64,000 nt of DNA from Aliivibrio salmonicida LFI1238 (GCF_000196495.1 NC_011312.1:744001-808000), one strand, 5' to 3'; shown: positions 20,101 through 28,633, counted from the stretch's first letter. The notes: generated by a model not told the origin, from the letters alone. Program-made: numbers and translations.

Positions 20101-20784
20101 GAGGTTGAATTTACTCAACCAATTAACAGCGAAGAAAATACACAAATAATCATCAAGCTATTAGAAAAAGAAAACTACGATGTGGAATGGTTAGACGTCG
20201 TTCAAAGCATGATGCAACGCGTGCTCGATTGTCCGTTGGATGGTCACGATTTACGATTGGCAACCAAAGGCCCAACTCAACGTTTGGTTGAAATGGAGTT
20301 TTTATTGCCGATAACGCTATTGAACTCAAGCTTGGTCAATAAAACCATCGCTAAACACGATGAAGTCTCTGCACGTGCGGGTGAGTTAGGCTTTTCTACC
20401 GTGAGTGGAATGTTGAAAGGCTTTATCGATTTAGTGTTTGAGCATGAAGGCAAATATTACGTTCTCGATTGGAAATCTAACCATTTAGGCGATTCTCCAG
20501 AATGCTACGGCGGTGACGCTTTAATTGAAGCAATGCGAGATCATCGTTATGACTTCCAATATCAGCTGTATGCTTTAGCGTTGCATCGATTCTTGAAAAG
20601 TCGTATTGCCGATTATAATTACGACACTCATTTTGGTGGAGCGTATTATATTTTCTTGCGTGGTATTGAAGAGAGTCATGAGGGGCATGATAGCAATTCA
20701 AATGGGGTCTTTTATTCAAAACCAAGTGAAGTGTTATTAGAAGAATTAGAGCAATTGGTAAATGGAGAAACAGTCGATGCTTAA
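17158..20784 (+). CDS. recB: Exodeoxyribonuclease V subunit beta (RecB helicase-nuclease)
   Basis: 1208 residues. It is a 3'-5' superfamily 1 helicase plus nuclease that processes double-strand breaks and loads RecA at Chi. Helicase motifs: Walker A IEASAGTGKTFTIA (about 23-36), DEFQDTDPLQY (motif II), GDPKQAIYAFRGAD (motif III), TIHKSKGLEYD (motif V), VALTRA (motif VI). The C-terminal nuclease motif VLDWKSNHLG (about 1102-1111) carries the metal-binding Asp and catalytic Lys. It overlaps recD, so the two are coupled. Confidence 0.97.
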   Translation: MTTIAAPNQLNAMTFPLHGTRLIEASAGTGKTFTIASLYLRLLLGHGDENSRHSEELTVDKILVVTFTEAATAELRERIRAKIHDARLAFARAVHKSDYKSGDPVIDPLLAAISDHKSAAHILLNAERSMDEASIFTIHGFCQRMLTQNAFESGAQFESEFVTDQAKLMHQVAADFWRRSFYHLPKMVAESVYDCWPSPSALLGDMGNSLTGVPKHLTVEPLEKSLEDFCQQGIARIDELKKQWSEHCVDFEALISGSGVDKRSYTKKNLPNWLDQVSIWASNPTTSLQIHDKLEKFSQSLLIDKTKKGEAPEHAVFKLIDDFLAQPLEIKQPLLSLAIHKCRETLQQAKEQKNWLSFDDLLTQLSAATKNQENALLLEKIREQYPIALIDEFQDTDPLQYSIFNTIYQDQSQCGLFMIGDPKQAIYAFRGADIFTYIQARRQVADHYTLDTNWRSTADMVSSVNRIFEHGKQPFLYDDDIPFYPVKYNPINAEQKSWSLDNQTQPAMTFWLQESKDGNPINKGNYQRVMAESTAAQIQTILTGSQQGSAHLQNGEKKEAIKAGNIAVLVRTGKEGKLVREALSKQGIASVYLSNRDSVFSSPLAKDILRLLQAAMTPTDARAVRSALASSLFAYTADQLHQFNVDEMQWELAVNEFRTYRKHWLQRGIMPMLHQIITQQGISERLLAENGGERHLTDLLHIGELLQQTSQTLDSDYGLLRWLSDAISEPNGDAEEQTVRLESERNLVQIVTIHKSKGLEYDLVFLPFVCSYRAVDKKGEVSFYDEDNRYSVLDLLKEDESVEKAEKERLAEDLRLIYVALTRAVYACYIGMAPIGKGTSKKPPTGVHLSGLGYLIQQADECDIAELQACLEKLIAGNSPMVIQSPQTLSDVLYKETEDNLFALTANKLSKPVKSNWWMTSYSGLVKQGNHHNDSSLELINLDVDSAEDKDDKELDLEPERTIFTFPRGARAGTFLHSLFEEVEFTQPINSEENTQIIIKLLEKENYDVEWLDVVQSMMQRVLDCPLDGHDLRLATKGPTQRLVEMEFLLPITLLNSSLVNKTIAKHDEVSARAGELGFSTVSGMLKGFIDLVFEHEGKYYVLDWKSNHLGDSPECYGGDALIEAMRDHRYDFQYQLYALALHRFLKSRIADYNYDTHFGGAYYIFLRGIEESHEGHDSNSNGVFYSKPSEVLLEELEQLVNGETVDA

Positions 20785-22801
20785 GCAATTACAACACTTA
20801 ATGGCTCATGGTGTACTTCGCCCATTGGATCTTCAATTTGCTAAGTTTTTAGGCCAACAGGAAAAGAACAGCGATAAAAACTTAATCATGTTGCTCGCAG
20901 CAATGACTAGCCATGAGTTAGGTAAAGGCCATGTGTGTATTGATATCGAGCAAGTAGAGCAAGGTGATCTGTTTACGTTGCCTGCAAAATATCGTGATGC
21001 ATTGTTAGCGTTAGTACCAGAGAAAAATCAGTGGATTAGTGAGTTATCTGCGGCATCGACGATATCTAATGGCACAGAAGCAACGCCACTAGCCTTTGAT
21101 GGAACTCGTTTGTATTTACAACGTTATTGGTCGTTTGAACAGCGTGTTGCCAACCGTATAACTAAAGCGGCGCAAAGTGTGGCGGTAAACGCTCAGTTAT
21201 CGAATACATTGGATGAGCTATTTGCTCGCCAATACCATTTTTTATTCAGTGGGCTTAAAAAATTAGAGAATAATAATCAAGTATCTCGTCAGCAATTAGT
21301 GTGCGATATGCTCGATGTTGTGGGATCTAGTTCTAGTGAGTTAGATTGGCAAGCGATTGATGGGGTTTTACTCTCAGCCACTAAGTCTTCAGAATTAGAG
21401 CCGCTGGATAACTTAATCCCAACCAAACACTGTGTGAATTGGCAGAAAGTTGCGGCAGCGGTAGCGTTAACTCGTCGATTCTCGGTGATCTCTGGTGGTC
21501 CAGGAACGGGTAAAACAACCACGGTTACCAAGCTTTTGGCTTCCCTAGTGACTCAAGCTCAGCAAGATAATAAAAGCATCGCAATTAAGTTAGTTGCTCC
21601 AACGGGTAAAGCGGCAGCGCGTTTGACTGAATCCATTGGTCAAGCGGTGCAATCTATTGGTTTAGCACCAGAAGTAAAAGAAGCGATCCCGACAGACGCA
21701 AGTACGCTGCATCGCTTGCTTGGTTATATTCCAAACCAAGTGGATTTTCGTCATAACAAAAGCAATCCATTACACCTTGATGTATTGGTGGTGGATGAAG
21801 CCTCGATGGTCGATTTACCTATGATGGCCCGACTACTCGATGCGGTACCAGAACACGCGCGTGTTATTTTATTGGGCGATAAAGATCAGCTAGCCTCGGT
21901 TGAAGCGGGAGCGGTGTTAGGTGATATCTGTCAATTTACTAAAATGGGTTACAGCCAGAATCAAGCACAACAATTATCTCAATTAACAGGCTATGCTTTG
22001 CCTGTGCAATCGCACAATAACGCGGTCGCCGATAGCTTGTGTATGCTGCAAAAGAGTTACCGTTTTGATGCGCGCTCAGGGATTGGACAATTAGCTAAAG
22101 CCATTAATGAAGGCTGTAAATTTAAAGTAGAAGCGGTGTGGGCCAAAGGGTTCTCTGATATTCGTTTTCATGATTTAAGTAATGACAGCTATAACGCAAT
22201 GATCACCATGATGGTGAATGGCTATCGCAGTTATTTAGGTCATATCCATGCGGGCGATAAACCAGAAGTGGCACTAAAAGCCTTTAGCCAAATTCAATTA
22301 TTGTGTGCAATGCGCGAAGGGGACTTTGGGGTTGTAGGACTTAATCAACGAATTGAAAAAGGATTAAGAAAATCTGATTTGATTCCTCATGGTGATGAAG
22401 TGTGGTATTCCGGTCGCCCGGTGATGGTGACTCAAAATGATTATGGCGTAGGTCTTTATAATGGTGATATTGGTATTGCGATGCCAGATCCTGTTGATCA
22501 ACGTTTACGTGTTTATTTTGATATGCCAGATGGTTCGATTCGTGGAGTATTACCAAGTCAATTACCAGAGCATGAAACCGTGTATGCGATGACGATTCAT
22601 AAATCTCAAGGGTCTGAGTTTGAACATACAGTTTTAGCTTTACCTGCTGAGTTCAGCCCAATCTTAACGCGAGAGTTGATTTATACGGGTGTCACACGAG
22701 CTAAGAAAAAACTCGATCTGTTCGCAACAGAGAAAGTGGTGGCGAGAGGTGTAATGATTAAAACTCAGAGAAACAGTGGATTAGCTGCGTTGATGAGCTA
22801 A
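20777..22801 (+). CDS. recD: Exodeoxyribonuclease V subunit alpha (RecD helicase)
   Basis: The 5'-3' helicase motor of RecBCD. The start is placed at the ATG at 20777 (674 residues) because GGAGAA lies eight bases upstream; an in-frame ATG at 20762 would overlap that site. The chosen start overlaps the recB stop by 8 nt (ATGCTTAA). Walker A SGGPGTGKTTTV lies near residue 240, the DEAS box in VVDEASMVDL, and motif VI in IYTGVTRAKK. A bidirectional terminator lies 125 nt downstream. Confidence 0.96.
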   Translation: MLKQLQHLMAHGVLRPLDLQFAKFLGQQEKNSDKNLIMLLAAMTSHELGKGHVCIDIEQVEQGDLFTLPAKYRDALLALVPEKNQWISELSAASTISNGTEATPLAFDGTRLYLQRYWSFEQRVANRITKAAQSVAVNAQLSNTLDELFARQYHFLFSGLKKLENNNQVSRQQLVCDMLDVVGSSSSELDWQAIDGVLLSATKSSELEPLDNLIPTKHCVNWQKVAAAVALTRRFSVISGGPGTGKTTTVTKLLASLVTQAQQDNKSIAIKLVAPTGKAAARLTESIGQAVQSIGLAPEVKEAIPTDASTLHRLLGYIPNQVDFRHNKSNPLHLDVLVVDEASMVDLPMMARLLDAVPEHARVILLGDKDQLASVEAGAVLGDICQFTKMGYSQNQAQQLSQLTGYALPVQSHNNAVADSLCMLQKSYRFDARSGIGQLAKAINEGCKFKVEAVWAKGFSDIRFHDLSNDSYNAMITMMVNGYRSYLGHIHAGDKPEVALKAFSQIQLLCAMREGDFGVVGLNQRIEKGLRKSDLIPHGDEVWYSGRPVMVTQNDYGVGLYNGDIGIAMPDPVDQRLRVYFDMPDGSIRGVLPSQLPEHETVYAMTIHKSQGSEFEHTVLALPAEFSPILTRELIYTGVTRAKKKLDLFATEKVVARGVMIKTQRNSGLAALMS

Positions 22802-22925
22802 ATAAATACAGTGATTAACCTTAATATATTTGATGATATTGAGGATTTCATTATTAATATTGATTACGAGATTATATTTGTAGCCTATTTTTATGCTGCT
22901 AACAATCAGTAGAGTCCATCTAAAA

Positions 22926-22955
22926 ATAGACCACCAATTTTAGTTGGTAGTCTAT
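22926..22955. terminator. Bidirectional terminator between recD and the Dcu transporter gene
   Basis: ATAGACCACCAA and TTGGTAGTCTAT form a 12-bp stem with one mismatch and a TTTTAG loop. TTTTAT follows on plus and TTTTTAG on minus. It lies between convergent genes. Confidence 0.8.
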
Positions 22956-23011
22956 TTTATATAGCGATGCATTTATTAATAACGTATCGATTCTAGCAAA
23001 GAGTGCAAACG

Positions 23012-24346
23012 TTAAAAAACAATTTTTGAAATGAAGTAACCAGCAGTTACCGATGAAATAACCATGACAAAACCAGGAAGTATGTAACTATGGTTTATAA
23101 CATAAGTGCCTAATCGGGTTGTGCCTGTACGGTCAAAAGATAAACAACCAATTTGACCTGTACCTGGAACTATGAAATCTCCACAGGTTGCAGGGTATAG
23201 TGCAACGAGTAAACCAGGAGGGATCCCCATTGCTGCGCCAAGGGGCATTAATGCAGAAACAGTTGCTGATGGGCTAAAGATAACCGCAGAAAAACAGAAC
23301 AAAATCAAACCGAACATCATTGGTGCTGTTTCTACCATACCTTCAAAGGTTGTTTCAAAGAATGGCTGGTAAGCATTGAAGAACGTTCCTGTCATCCAAG
23401 AAATACCGAATACACCCACGACACCAATAAGACCAGAACGGAATACTGATCCTGATGCAAACTTGTCACTTGGTACTTTGGCAAACACGATGATAAATAA
23501 TGCACTGGCTAACATCACCATTTGGATTAGCATCGGTGTAGATAGTACAACCGTTTTACCGTCAATATCCCAAGATGGTAGTAGGCTCTTAAAAGTACCA
23601 AATAAAATAACAGTAGCAACACCTAATCCGAACACAAGTACGCTTGCCTTAACCCCTGTTGACGGTTTGTATTCTTCTTCTGGTGAATTGACATCTTCAT
23701 GAATAAGTTGATATTCACCTGATGCGACGCGACGCTGAAATTCAGGATCTTGCTCAAGTTCTAAACCACGCTTGTATACGAATGCACAGCCGCATAATGC
23801 CCCAATTAAAAATGCAGGCATACTAACGGCAAGGATTTGGAAGAAGGATACGTCATAAAGAGAAAGTGAGGCGATCATACCTGCTGTTGCAGCACTCATT
23901 GGGCTTGCTGTAATCGCAATACCTGAAGCTATAACAGCCATTGACATAGGACGCTCTGGGCGGATTTTTGCTTCAGCAGCAACTTCGGCAATAACTGGAT
24001 AAACTGCGAATGCTACATAAGATGTACCACAAAAAATAACAAACATTGAGGAAATTAAAGGGCCGAGAAATGTAATAGCACTCGGCTTCTTACGAAGAAG
24101 TTTTTCAGCGATACGAACTAAAAAATCGAGACCGCCAGCGCCTTGTAGTACGCTGGTACAAGCGATTACAGCGATAATGATTAGTAGTACCGTTACTGGA
24201 GGAGATGCAGGCTGTAGACCAAAACCTAAGACTAATAAACAGACACCTAAACCACCAGCGGCACCTAATCCAACTCCGCCAAATCGTCCGCCAATACCGA
24301 TACAGCCTAAAACTACAGCAAGCTGTAGCCAAAAATCAATATTCAT
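23012..24346 (-). CDS. Anaerobic C4-dicarboxylate transporter, DcuA/DcuB family
   Basis: 444 residues, the family length, with ten or more hydrophobic helices. It aligns by eye with E. coli DcuA/DcuB: GLGAAGGLGVCLLV, GGLDFLVRIAEKLLRKKPS, IRPERPMSMAVIASG, FDRTGTTRLGTYVINHS and YILPG near the end. Dcu proteins exchange fumarate, aspartate, malate and succinate across the inner membrane. It sits 98 nt downstream of argH on the same strand. ArgH releases fumarate, so the pair may form a functional unit that disposes of or exchanges fumarate (inference). DcuA and DcuB cannot be told apart here. Confidence 0.87.
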   Translation of the reverse strand: MNIDFWLQLAVVLGCIGIGGRFGGVGLGAAGGLGVCLLVLGFGLQPASPPVTVLLIIIAVIACTSVLQGAGGLDFLVRIAEKLLRKKPSAITFLGPLISSMFVIFCGTSYVAFAVYPVIAEVAAEAKIRPERPMSMAVIASGIAITASPMSAATAGMIASLSLYDVSFFQILAVSMPAFLIGALCGCAFVYKRGLELEQDPEFQRRVASGEYQLIHEDVNSPEEEYKPSTGVKASVLVFGLGVATVILFGTFKSLLPSWDIDGKTVVLSTPMLIQMVMLASALFIIVFAKVPSDKFASGSVFRSGLIGVVGVFGISWMTGTFFNAYQPFFETTFEGMVETAPMMFGLILFCFSAVIFSPSATVSALMPLGAAMGIPPGLLVALYPATCGDFIVPGTGQIGCLSFDRTGTTRLGTYVINHSYILPGFVMVISSVTAGYFISKIVF

Positions 24347-24401
24347 AAAGAAATACCTATCATACGGTTAAGTAGTTGTTAATAATTAAAAATAAGAAGG
24401 G

Positions 24402-24432
24402 AGGCTACTAGCCGAATTCCAGCGAGTAGCCT
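24402..24432 (-). terminator. Hairpin between argH and the Dcu gene (partial terminator or processing site)
   Basis: AGGCTACT and AGTAGCCT pair over 8 bp with further inner GC pairs. On the minus strand the stem runs into CCCTTCTTATTTTT. It lies just after the argH stop, so it may reduce transcription into the transporter gene. Confidence 0.6.
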
Positions 24433-24444
24433 GTGTTGTTCTAA

Positions 24445-25827
24445 TTAACCCGCAGTAACAATAGATTCAGCGTGTTGGATTTGGGCTTCAACAGCTTGTG
24501 GTGCAGTACCGCCATATGAGCCACGGGCAGATACGCAAGCTTCTAAAGTTATATTTTGATAGATGTCATCTTCAATTAGATTACTAAATGAACGGAATTC
24601 ATCAATGGTTAGATCATCCAGTTTTTTGTCGTGTTTGATACAGTAATTAACCGTAGAACCGACAATATGGTGAGCTTCTCGGAAAGGTAATCCTTTACGT
24701 ACTAAGTAATCAGCCATGTCAGTTGCGGTTGAGAAACCACGGTCTGCTGCATTGCGAGTGTTAGCTTCAATAATTATCATTTTTTCAATCATTGGCGTCA
24801 TTACTTGAAGTGACAATTGTAGCGTATCCATTGAATCGTATACGGCTTCTTTATCTTCACTCATGTCTGTATTATAAGCCAGTGGTAGACCTTTCATTGT
24901 TGTTAATATGGCCATTAGGTTGCCGTACATACGACCGGTTTTACCACGAATTTTTTCTGCGATATCAGGATTTTTCTTTTGTGGCATAATACTTGAACCA
25001 GTACAGAAATCGTCTGATAGTTCAATAAACTTAAAGTCCTGACTAGAAAATAATACTATTTCTTCAGAGAGGCGACTTAGGTGCATAAAGCAAATTGCTG
25101 CTGTAGAGTTGAATTCGACCATATGATCGCGATCACTCACTGAGTCAATGCTATTTGGTGTAGGTTCATCAAAACCTAATAGTTCTGCAGTATAGAAGCG
25201 ATCTATTGGGAAAGTTGTACCAGCTAATGCGGCGGCTCCTAGTGGGCATTGTCCCATACGTCTGTACAGATCTTGGAAACGAGAATAATCACGTTCTAAC
25301 ATCCAAAAATAAGCCATGATCCAATGTGAAAATAGAATTGGTTGGCCCGTTTGAAGGTGTGTATAACCAGGCATAATTACGTTAATTTCGCCTTTAGCAC
25401 GCTGGATTATTATTTCTTGCATTTGACGAATAAGTGCGAGGTTCTCTTTAATCGTTGCTCGCATGTGTATTTTTGAATCGAGTGTAGTTTGGTCATTACG
25501 GCTACGGGCTGTATGTAGTTTCCCGCCGACAGAGCCTATAATCTCTGTCATGCGTTTCTCGATAGACATGTGAACATCTTCATCCGCTGTATCATAAACA
25601 AATGAACCTTCTTCTATTTCTTTTGCTACAGCTTGTAGGCCAGAAATAATCTGTTCAGCTTCTATTTGAGTGATTATTTTTTGTTTCTCCAGCATAGTAG
25701 CATGAGCAATACTTCCTTTAATATCTACTGGGAATAGACGTTTTTCAATTAAAATTGTTGCGTTGAATTCTTCAACAAGTTTATTTGTTGGTAGATCAAA
25801 TCTACCACCCCATAATTTAGAAGACAT
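24445..25827 (-). CDS. argH: Argininosuccinate lyase (stand-alone form)
   Basis: 460 residues, normal for ArgH. It splits argininosuccinate into arginine and fumarate (cytoplasm, homotetramer). The fumarate-lyase signature GSSIMPQKKNPD lies near residues 275-290; TARSRNDQ and GYTHLQTGQPI are also present. ACGAGG precedes the ATG. It has no C-terminal acetyltransferase extension. In many vibrios the biosynthetic ArgH is fused to an N-acetylglutamate synthase domain (ArgHA), so this would be a second, separate lyase. It is paired with a Dcu carrier rather than other arg genes, suggesting a catabolic or specialised role (inference). Confidence 0.9.
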   Translation of the reverse strand: MSSKLWGGRFDLPTNKLVEEFNATILIEKRLFPVDIKGSIAHATMLEKQKIITQIEAEQIISGLQAVAKEIEEGSFVYDTADEDVHMSIEKRMTEIIGSVGGKLHTARSRNDQTTLDSKIHMRATIKENLALIRQMQEIIIQRAKGEINVIMPGYTHLQTGQPILFSHWIMAYFWMLERDYSRFQDLYRRMGQCPLGAAALAGTTFPIDRFYTAELLGFDEPTPNSIDSVSDRDHMVEFNSTAAICFMHLSRLSEEIVLFSSQDFKFIELSDDFCTGSSIMPQKKNPDIAEKIRGKTGRMYGNLMAILTTMKGLPLAYNTDMSEDKEAVYDSMDTLQLSLQVMTPMIEKMIIIEANTRNAADRGFSTATDMADYLVRKGLPFREAHHIVGSTVNYCIKHDKKLDDLTIDEFRSFSNLIEDDIYQNITLEACVSARGSYGGTAPQAVEAQIQHAESIVTAG

Positions 25828-25905
25828 ATAAAACCTCGTATATAAACCAATGTTGTTAATGCAATGGTATAAAGTAAATGATAATTTAAAAATAATTATT
25901 AATAC

Positions 25906-26125
25906 AGGCGTGACTAATTATCACGCTTTTAATTAATATAGGCATAACTGATTTATAATAGACATGAGATTAATATAGACGTATTTAGTTTTAATAGTTG
26001 CGTTTAATTAATATAGATACGGGTAATTACAACGAACGTATTTAATTAAGGCACAGCTAATTAAGCCAAATATAGCAAAATATTATAGGCATGACTAATT
26101 TATAATTGCGATTTATATTAATTTA
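25906..26125. repeat. Degenerate tandem repeat, about six copies of 34-38 bp
   Basis: A unit of the form AGGCATGACTAATTTATAAT then a short link and TTTAATTAATAT recurs with starts near 25906, 25940, 25977, 26015, 26049 and 26087. Spacing is 34, 37, 38, 34 and 38 bp. Copies are diverged, with the TTAATTAATATAG junction best preserved. The block lies 79 bp or more upstream of argH in an 880-bp gap. There are no leader, cas genes or exact repeats, so it is not CRISPR. Confidence 0.6.
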
Positions 26126-26676
26126 CTAAAAAAAACAGATGGTTAAACCCCTGCTTAAAATTCATAGAATTTAGTTATTCTTAGTTTCAATAAAACGACA
26201 ATACTTGGAATGTTGATTAATAGTAATAAATATTTATATTAATCAATTTAGTAGGTTAGGTGATGGAATCGAAGTTTAAACGACGATAATTACCTTGAAA
26301 CGTAAGGCGTACTGGCACGGGGAATCCTTTTAAATGTGCTGTCTTTGAGCGGATAATATATCTTTATTACGTGGTGTTATGTGTCCGGTATTAAATAAAA
26401 ATAAAATTATCAGTTAATATTGAATTAATCTTTAAGGGGGCGTATTTATGTTATAAATAAGATACATATAATTAACACCACCTTTGTTTTTATATTGAAT
26501 ATTGAAGTGGTCCCTCATTAATAGAGGTATTTCTTTATTTTGTTTTTATAATTTTCATGATATGCAGTTATTGATGTTTATAAATGCATATTCTTTCTTC
26601 TATCGACATACTCTATGTTAATTTTTTAAATCCGGTAGGTTATTAAATCTTAAATCGCTAATTTTTACAGTAAAGG
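26126..26676. other. AT-rich gap between the repeat block and argA
   Basis: About 550 bp with no credible coding frame, tRNA or clear dyad on either strand. A less AT-rich patch at about 26260-26360 (GGTGATGGAATCGAAG, then GGCGTACTGGCACGGGGAAT) stands out, but I cannot identify it. It may be the remnant of a lost gene or hold distant promoter elements. Confidence 0.35.
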
Positions 26677-26701
26677 CCGCAGCTAAGTTATTTCGCTGCG
26701 G
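26677..26701 (-). terminator. Hairpin downstream of argA
   Basis: CCGCAGC and GCTGCGG form a perfect 7-bp GC-rich stem, seven bases past the argA stop. On the minus strand it is followed by CCTTTACTGTAAAAATT. The U-run is short, so this is a moderate call. Confidence 0.55.
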
Positions 26702-26707
26702 TATTTA

Positions 26708-28057
26708 TTATTGAATTTTTAACACTAAGATCTTTGATTTACGTTGATAGTTATACAATTTTTGTTTTGTCATTGGTAATTGCGAGACATCAACTTCAAC
26801 AAACCCTTGCTCTCTAAACCAATGAAGGCTACGAGTGGTAAGAACAAACAGTTGTAATAATTTAAATTGCTTGGCTTTAAAGCGTAAGCGATTGAGTAAT
26901 GTGACTCCGCGATCTCCGTCTCGGTAATCAGGGTGAACCGCAACGCAGCCCATTTCAGCCATACCATCTTCAGGAAAAGGGTAAAGAGCGGCGCAAGCAA
27001 TCACTAATCCGTCTTTTTCAATAATGGTAAATTGAGCGACTTCTTGTTCTAGTTGCTCACGAGATCGACGAACTAAAATCCCTTCTTCTTCTAATGGATG
27101 AATTAAATCCATAATACCACCAATGTCATCAATTTCAGCGTCACGAATTTGTTCAGAGCTGGCCATTACAACTTGGGTACCAATACCATCAAAAGAAAAT
27201 AACTCTTGAATTAATGCCCCATCTTCTTTGTAACTAATAAGGTGGCTTCTTGGTACGCCCGCTTTACAAGCTGAAATTGCCCCCCTTAAAAAGCGCATGG
27301 TGCCCGTAGAGTTTCCATCTTTCGGGTTAAGATCCGTTTCTAATTTCCCAAGTATGGTTTCTGCTTCATTGGGAAATAGCTCGGCTAAAATATGACCTTG
27401 GTTATCAACAACACCTTGTTCAGAGCAAAACCCAATTAATTTATCTGCGTTTAATCGAATGGCTAATTGGGTCGCTACGTCTTCAGAGAGCAAGTTAAAA
27501 CACTCCCCAGTGACGGAACTGGCGACAGGGCCAAGTAAGACGATGGATTGCTGGTCAAGCATACGGCTAATACCATTGGTATCGATACGGCGAACACGAC
27601 CACTGTGGCAATAATCAATCCCATCATCAACGCCAAGCGGTTGGGCGATAATGAAGTTACCGCTGATAACGTTAATTTGTGCACCTGCCATTGGCGTGTT
27701 ATTTAAACTCATGGATAGTCGAGCAGTAATATCAAGTTGTAATTGCCCTGCGATTTGCTTGACGAGTTCAAGGGTTTGCTCATCGGTGACTCGGATCCCT
27801 TTGTGAAAAGGCGCATGATGACCATTTTCTTTGAGTTGGGAGCGCATTTGAGGTCGAGTGCCGTAAACAATAACAATCCGTAACCCAAGAGAGTTTAGGA
27901 GAGCAATATCATTAACGATATTTGCAAAGTTTTGGTCAGCAATGGCTTCACCTCCAAGCATAATCACCACGGTTTTATCACGGTGAGCATTCACATAAGG
28001 TGCCGATTGGCGAAAGCCTTTAACTAAAGCAGTACTACGAAACTTCACACGATTCAT
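26708..28057 (-). CDS. argA: Amino-acid N-acetyltransferase (N-acetylglutamate synthase)
   Basis: First step of arginine synthesis: acetyl-CoA plus glutamate to N-acetylglutamate. 449 residues, matching E. coli ArgA along its length. The amino-acid-kinase-like domain (about 25-290) contains KTVVIMLGGEAIAD and TARLSMSLNNTP, where the arginine feedback site lies. The C-terminal GNAT domain (about 300-449) contains CAALYPFPEDGMAEMGCVAV then HPDYR. The start could also be GTG at 28048, as no strong ribosome site is visible. An ARG-box-like palindrome ends just before the start codon. In E. coli argA is also near recD. Confidence 0.95.
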   Translation of the reverse strand: MNRVKFRSTALVKGFRQSAPYVNAHRDKTVVIMLGGEAIADQNFANIVNDIALLNSLGLRIVIVYGTRPQMRSQLKENGHHAPFHKGIRVTDEQTLELVKQIAGQLQLDITARLSMSLNNTPMAGAQINVISGNFIIAQPLGVDDGIDYCHSGRVRRIDTNGISRMLDQQSIVLLGPVASSVTGECFNLLSEDVATQLAIRLNADKLIGFCSEQGVVDNQGHILAELFPNEAETILGKLETDLNPKDGNSTGTMRFLRGAISACKAGVPRSHLISYKEDGALIQELFSFDGIGTQVVMASSEQIRDAEIDDIGGIMDLIHPLEEEGILVRRSREQLEQEVAQFTIIEKDGLVIACAALYPFPEDGMAEMGCVAVHPDYRDGDRGVTLLNRLRFKAKQFKLLQLFVLTTRSLHWFREQGFVEVDVSQLPMTKQKLYNYQRKSKILVLKIQ

Positions 28058-28058
28058 C

Positions 28059-28076
28059 CATGAATAATTATTTATG
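28059..28076 (-). promoter_or_regulatory. ARG box (ArgR operator) at argA
   Basis: CATGAATAATTATTTATG is an 18-bp palindrome with one mismatched pair. It fits the ArgR core TGAAT-N4-ATTCA except for one base. It lies one base from the argA start codon, so ArgR binding there could block transcription, and the RNA dyad could affect translation. A second, poorer half-match lies about 25 bp further upstream. Confidence 0.6.
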
Positions 28077-28198
28077 CATTTATAGTGACTAAGTATTTAA
28101 CTATGTGCAAGTGTTTAGTGCAAGGTCACATAAGTTTTTCTTAATATTTCTACAGATTGCCGATAAGATTAATAACATAATAGTTTTTAGTAGGCGTC

Positions 28199-28585
28199 AT
28201 GATGAGTCAGACTCAACAAAAAGAGTTAAAGAAGAGAAAAATTCGTTTATTAGTGTTAATGAGTTTTTTTGCCGTTGGTTTAGTATCTGCGGTGATCGCT
28301 GCGATGTTTCGTGTTGGATTTTTTGCTCAAATGCCCGTTTCTCAATTGTATGGTAATTGGATTGAGTTAGGGGTTCCTACTTATGCTCGGGACAGTTTCA
28401 CGGTGAATTCGAGTGGTGTTTATACTCACGGTCGTTTAATTAATACAAAGTTTGATTTCGATGGGAAGACATTAACTTATATGCATGGTGAAACAGAGTA
28501 TGTTTACCTTGTAGAAGACAATGATGGTGCTGAATTACTGCGAATGAAACCAACGCATTACAAGTCGAGTTTTCGTAAACAATAA
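28199..28585 (+). CDS. DUF2850-type small membrane-anchored protein
   Basis: 128 residues. A basic N terminus (KELKKRKIRLL) is followed by one membrane helix (about residues 17-40), then a soluble domain with QLYGNWIELGVPTYARDSF and HGRLINTKFDFDGKTLTYMH that probably faces the periplasm. I recognise it as the DUF2850 family found next to argA and mltA in vibrios. No function is known to me. It is divergent from argA and followed by a hairpin at 28598-28633. The start may be the second ATG at 28202. Confidence 0.7.
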   Translation: MMSQTQQKELKKRKIRLLVLMSFFAVGLVSAVIAAMFRVGFFAQMPVSQLYGNWIELGVPTYARDSFTVNSSGVYTHGRLINTKFDFDGKTLTYMHGETEYVYLVEDNDGAELLRMKPTHYKSSFRKQ

Positions 28586-28597
28586 TAATAATTTTCT

Positions 28598-28633
28598 TTC
28601 TAAGTAAGTGTCACTACCTGAGCTTACTTAGAA
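28598..28633 (+). terminator. Hairpin downstream of the DUF2850 gene
   Basis: TTCTAAGTAAG and CTTACTTAGAA form a perfect 11-bp stem with a 14-nt loop. Only TTT follows on the plus strand, so termination may be weak. Confidence 0.6.

Noticed and set aside
23376..23702. 108-codon plus-strand frame opposite the Dcu gene
   Set aside because: Shadow of the transporter frame; low-complexity composition without motifs.
25906..26125. CRISPR array
   Set aside because: Repeats are degenerate, spacers are not distinct and no cas genes are near.
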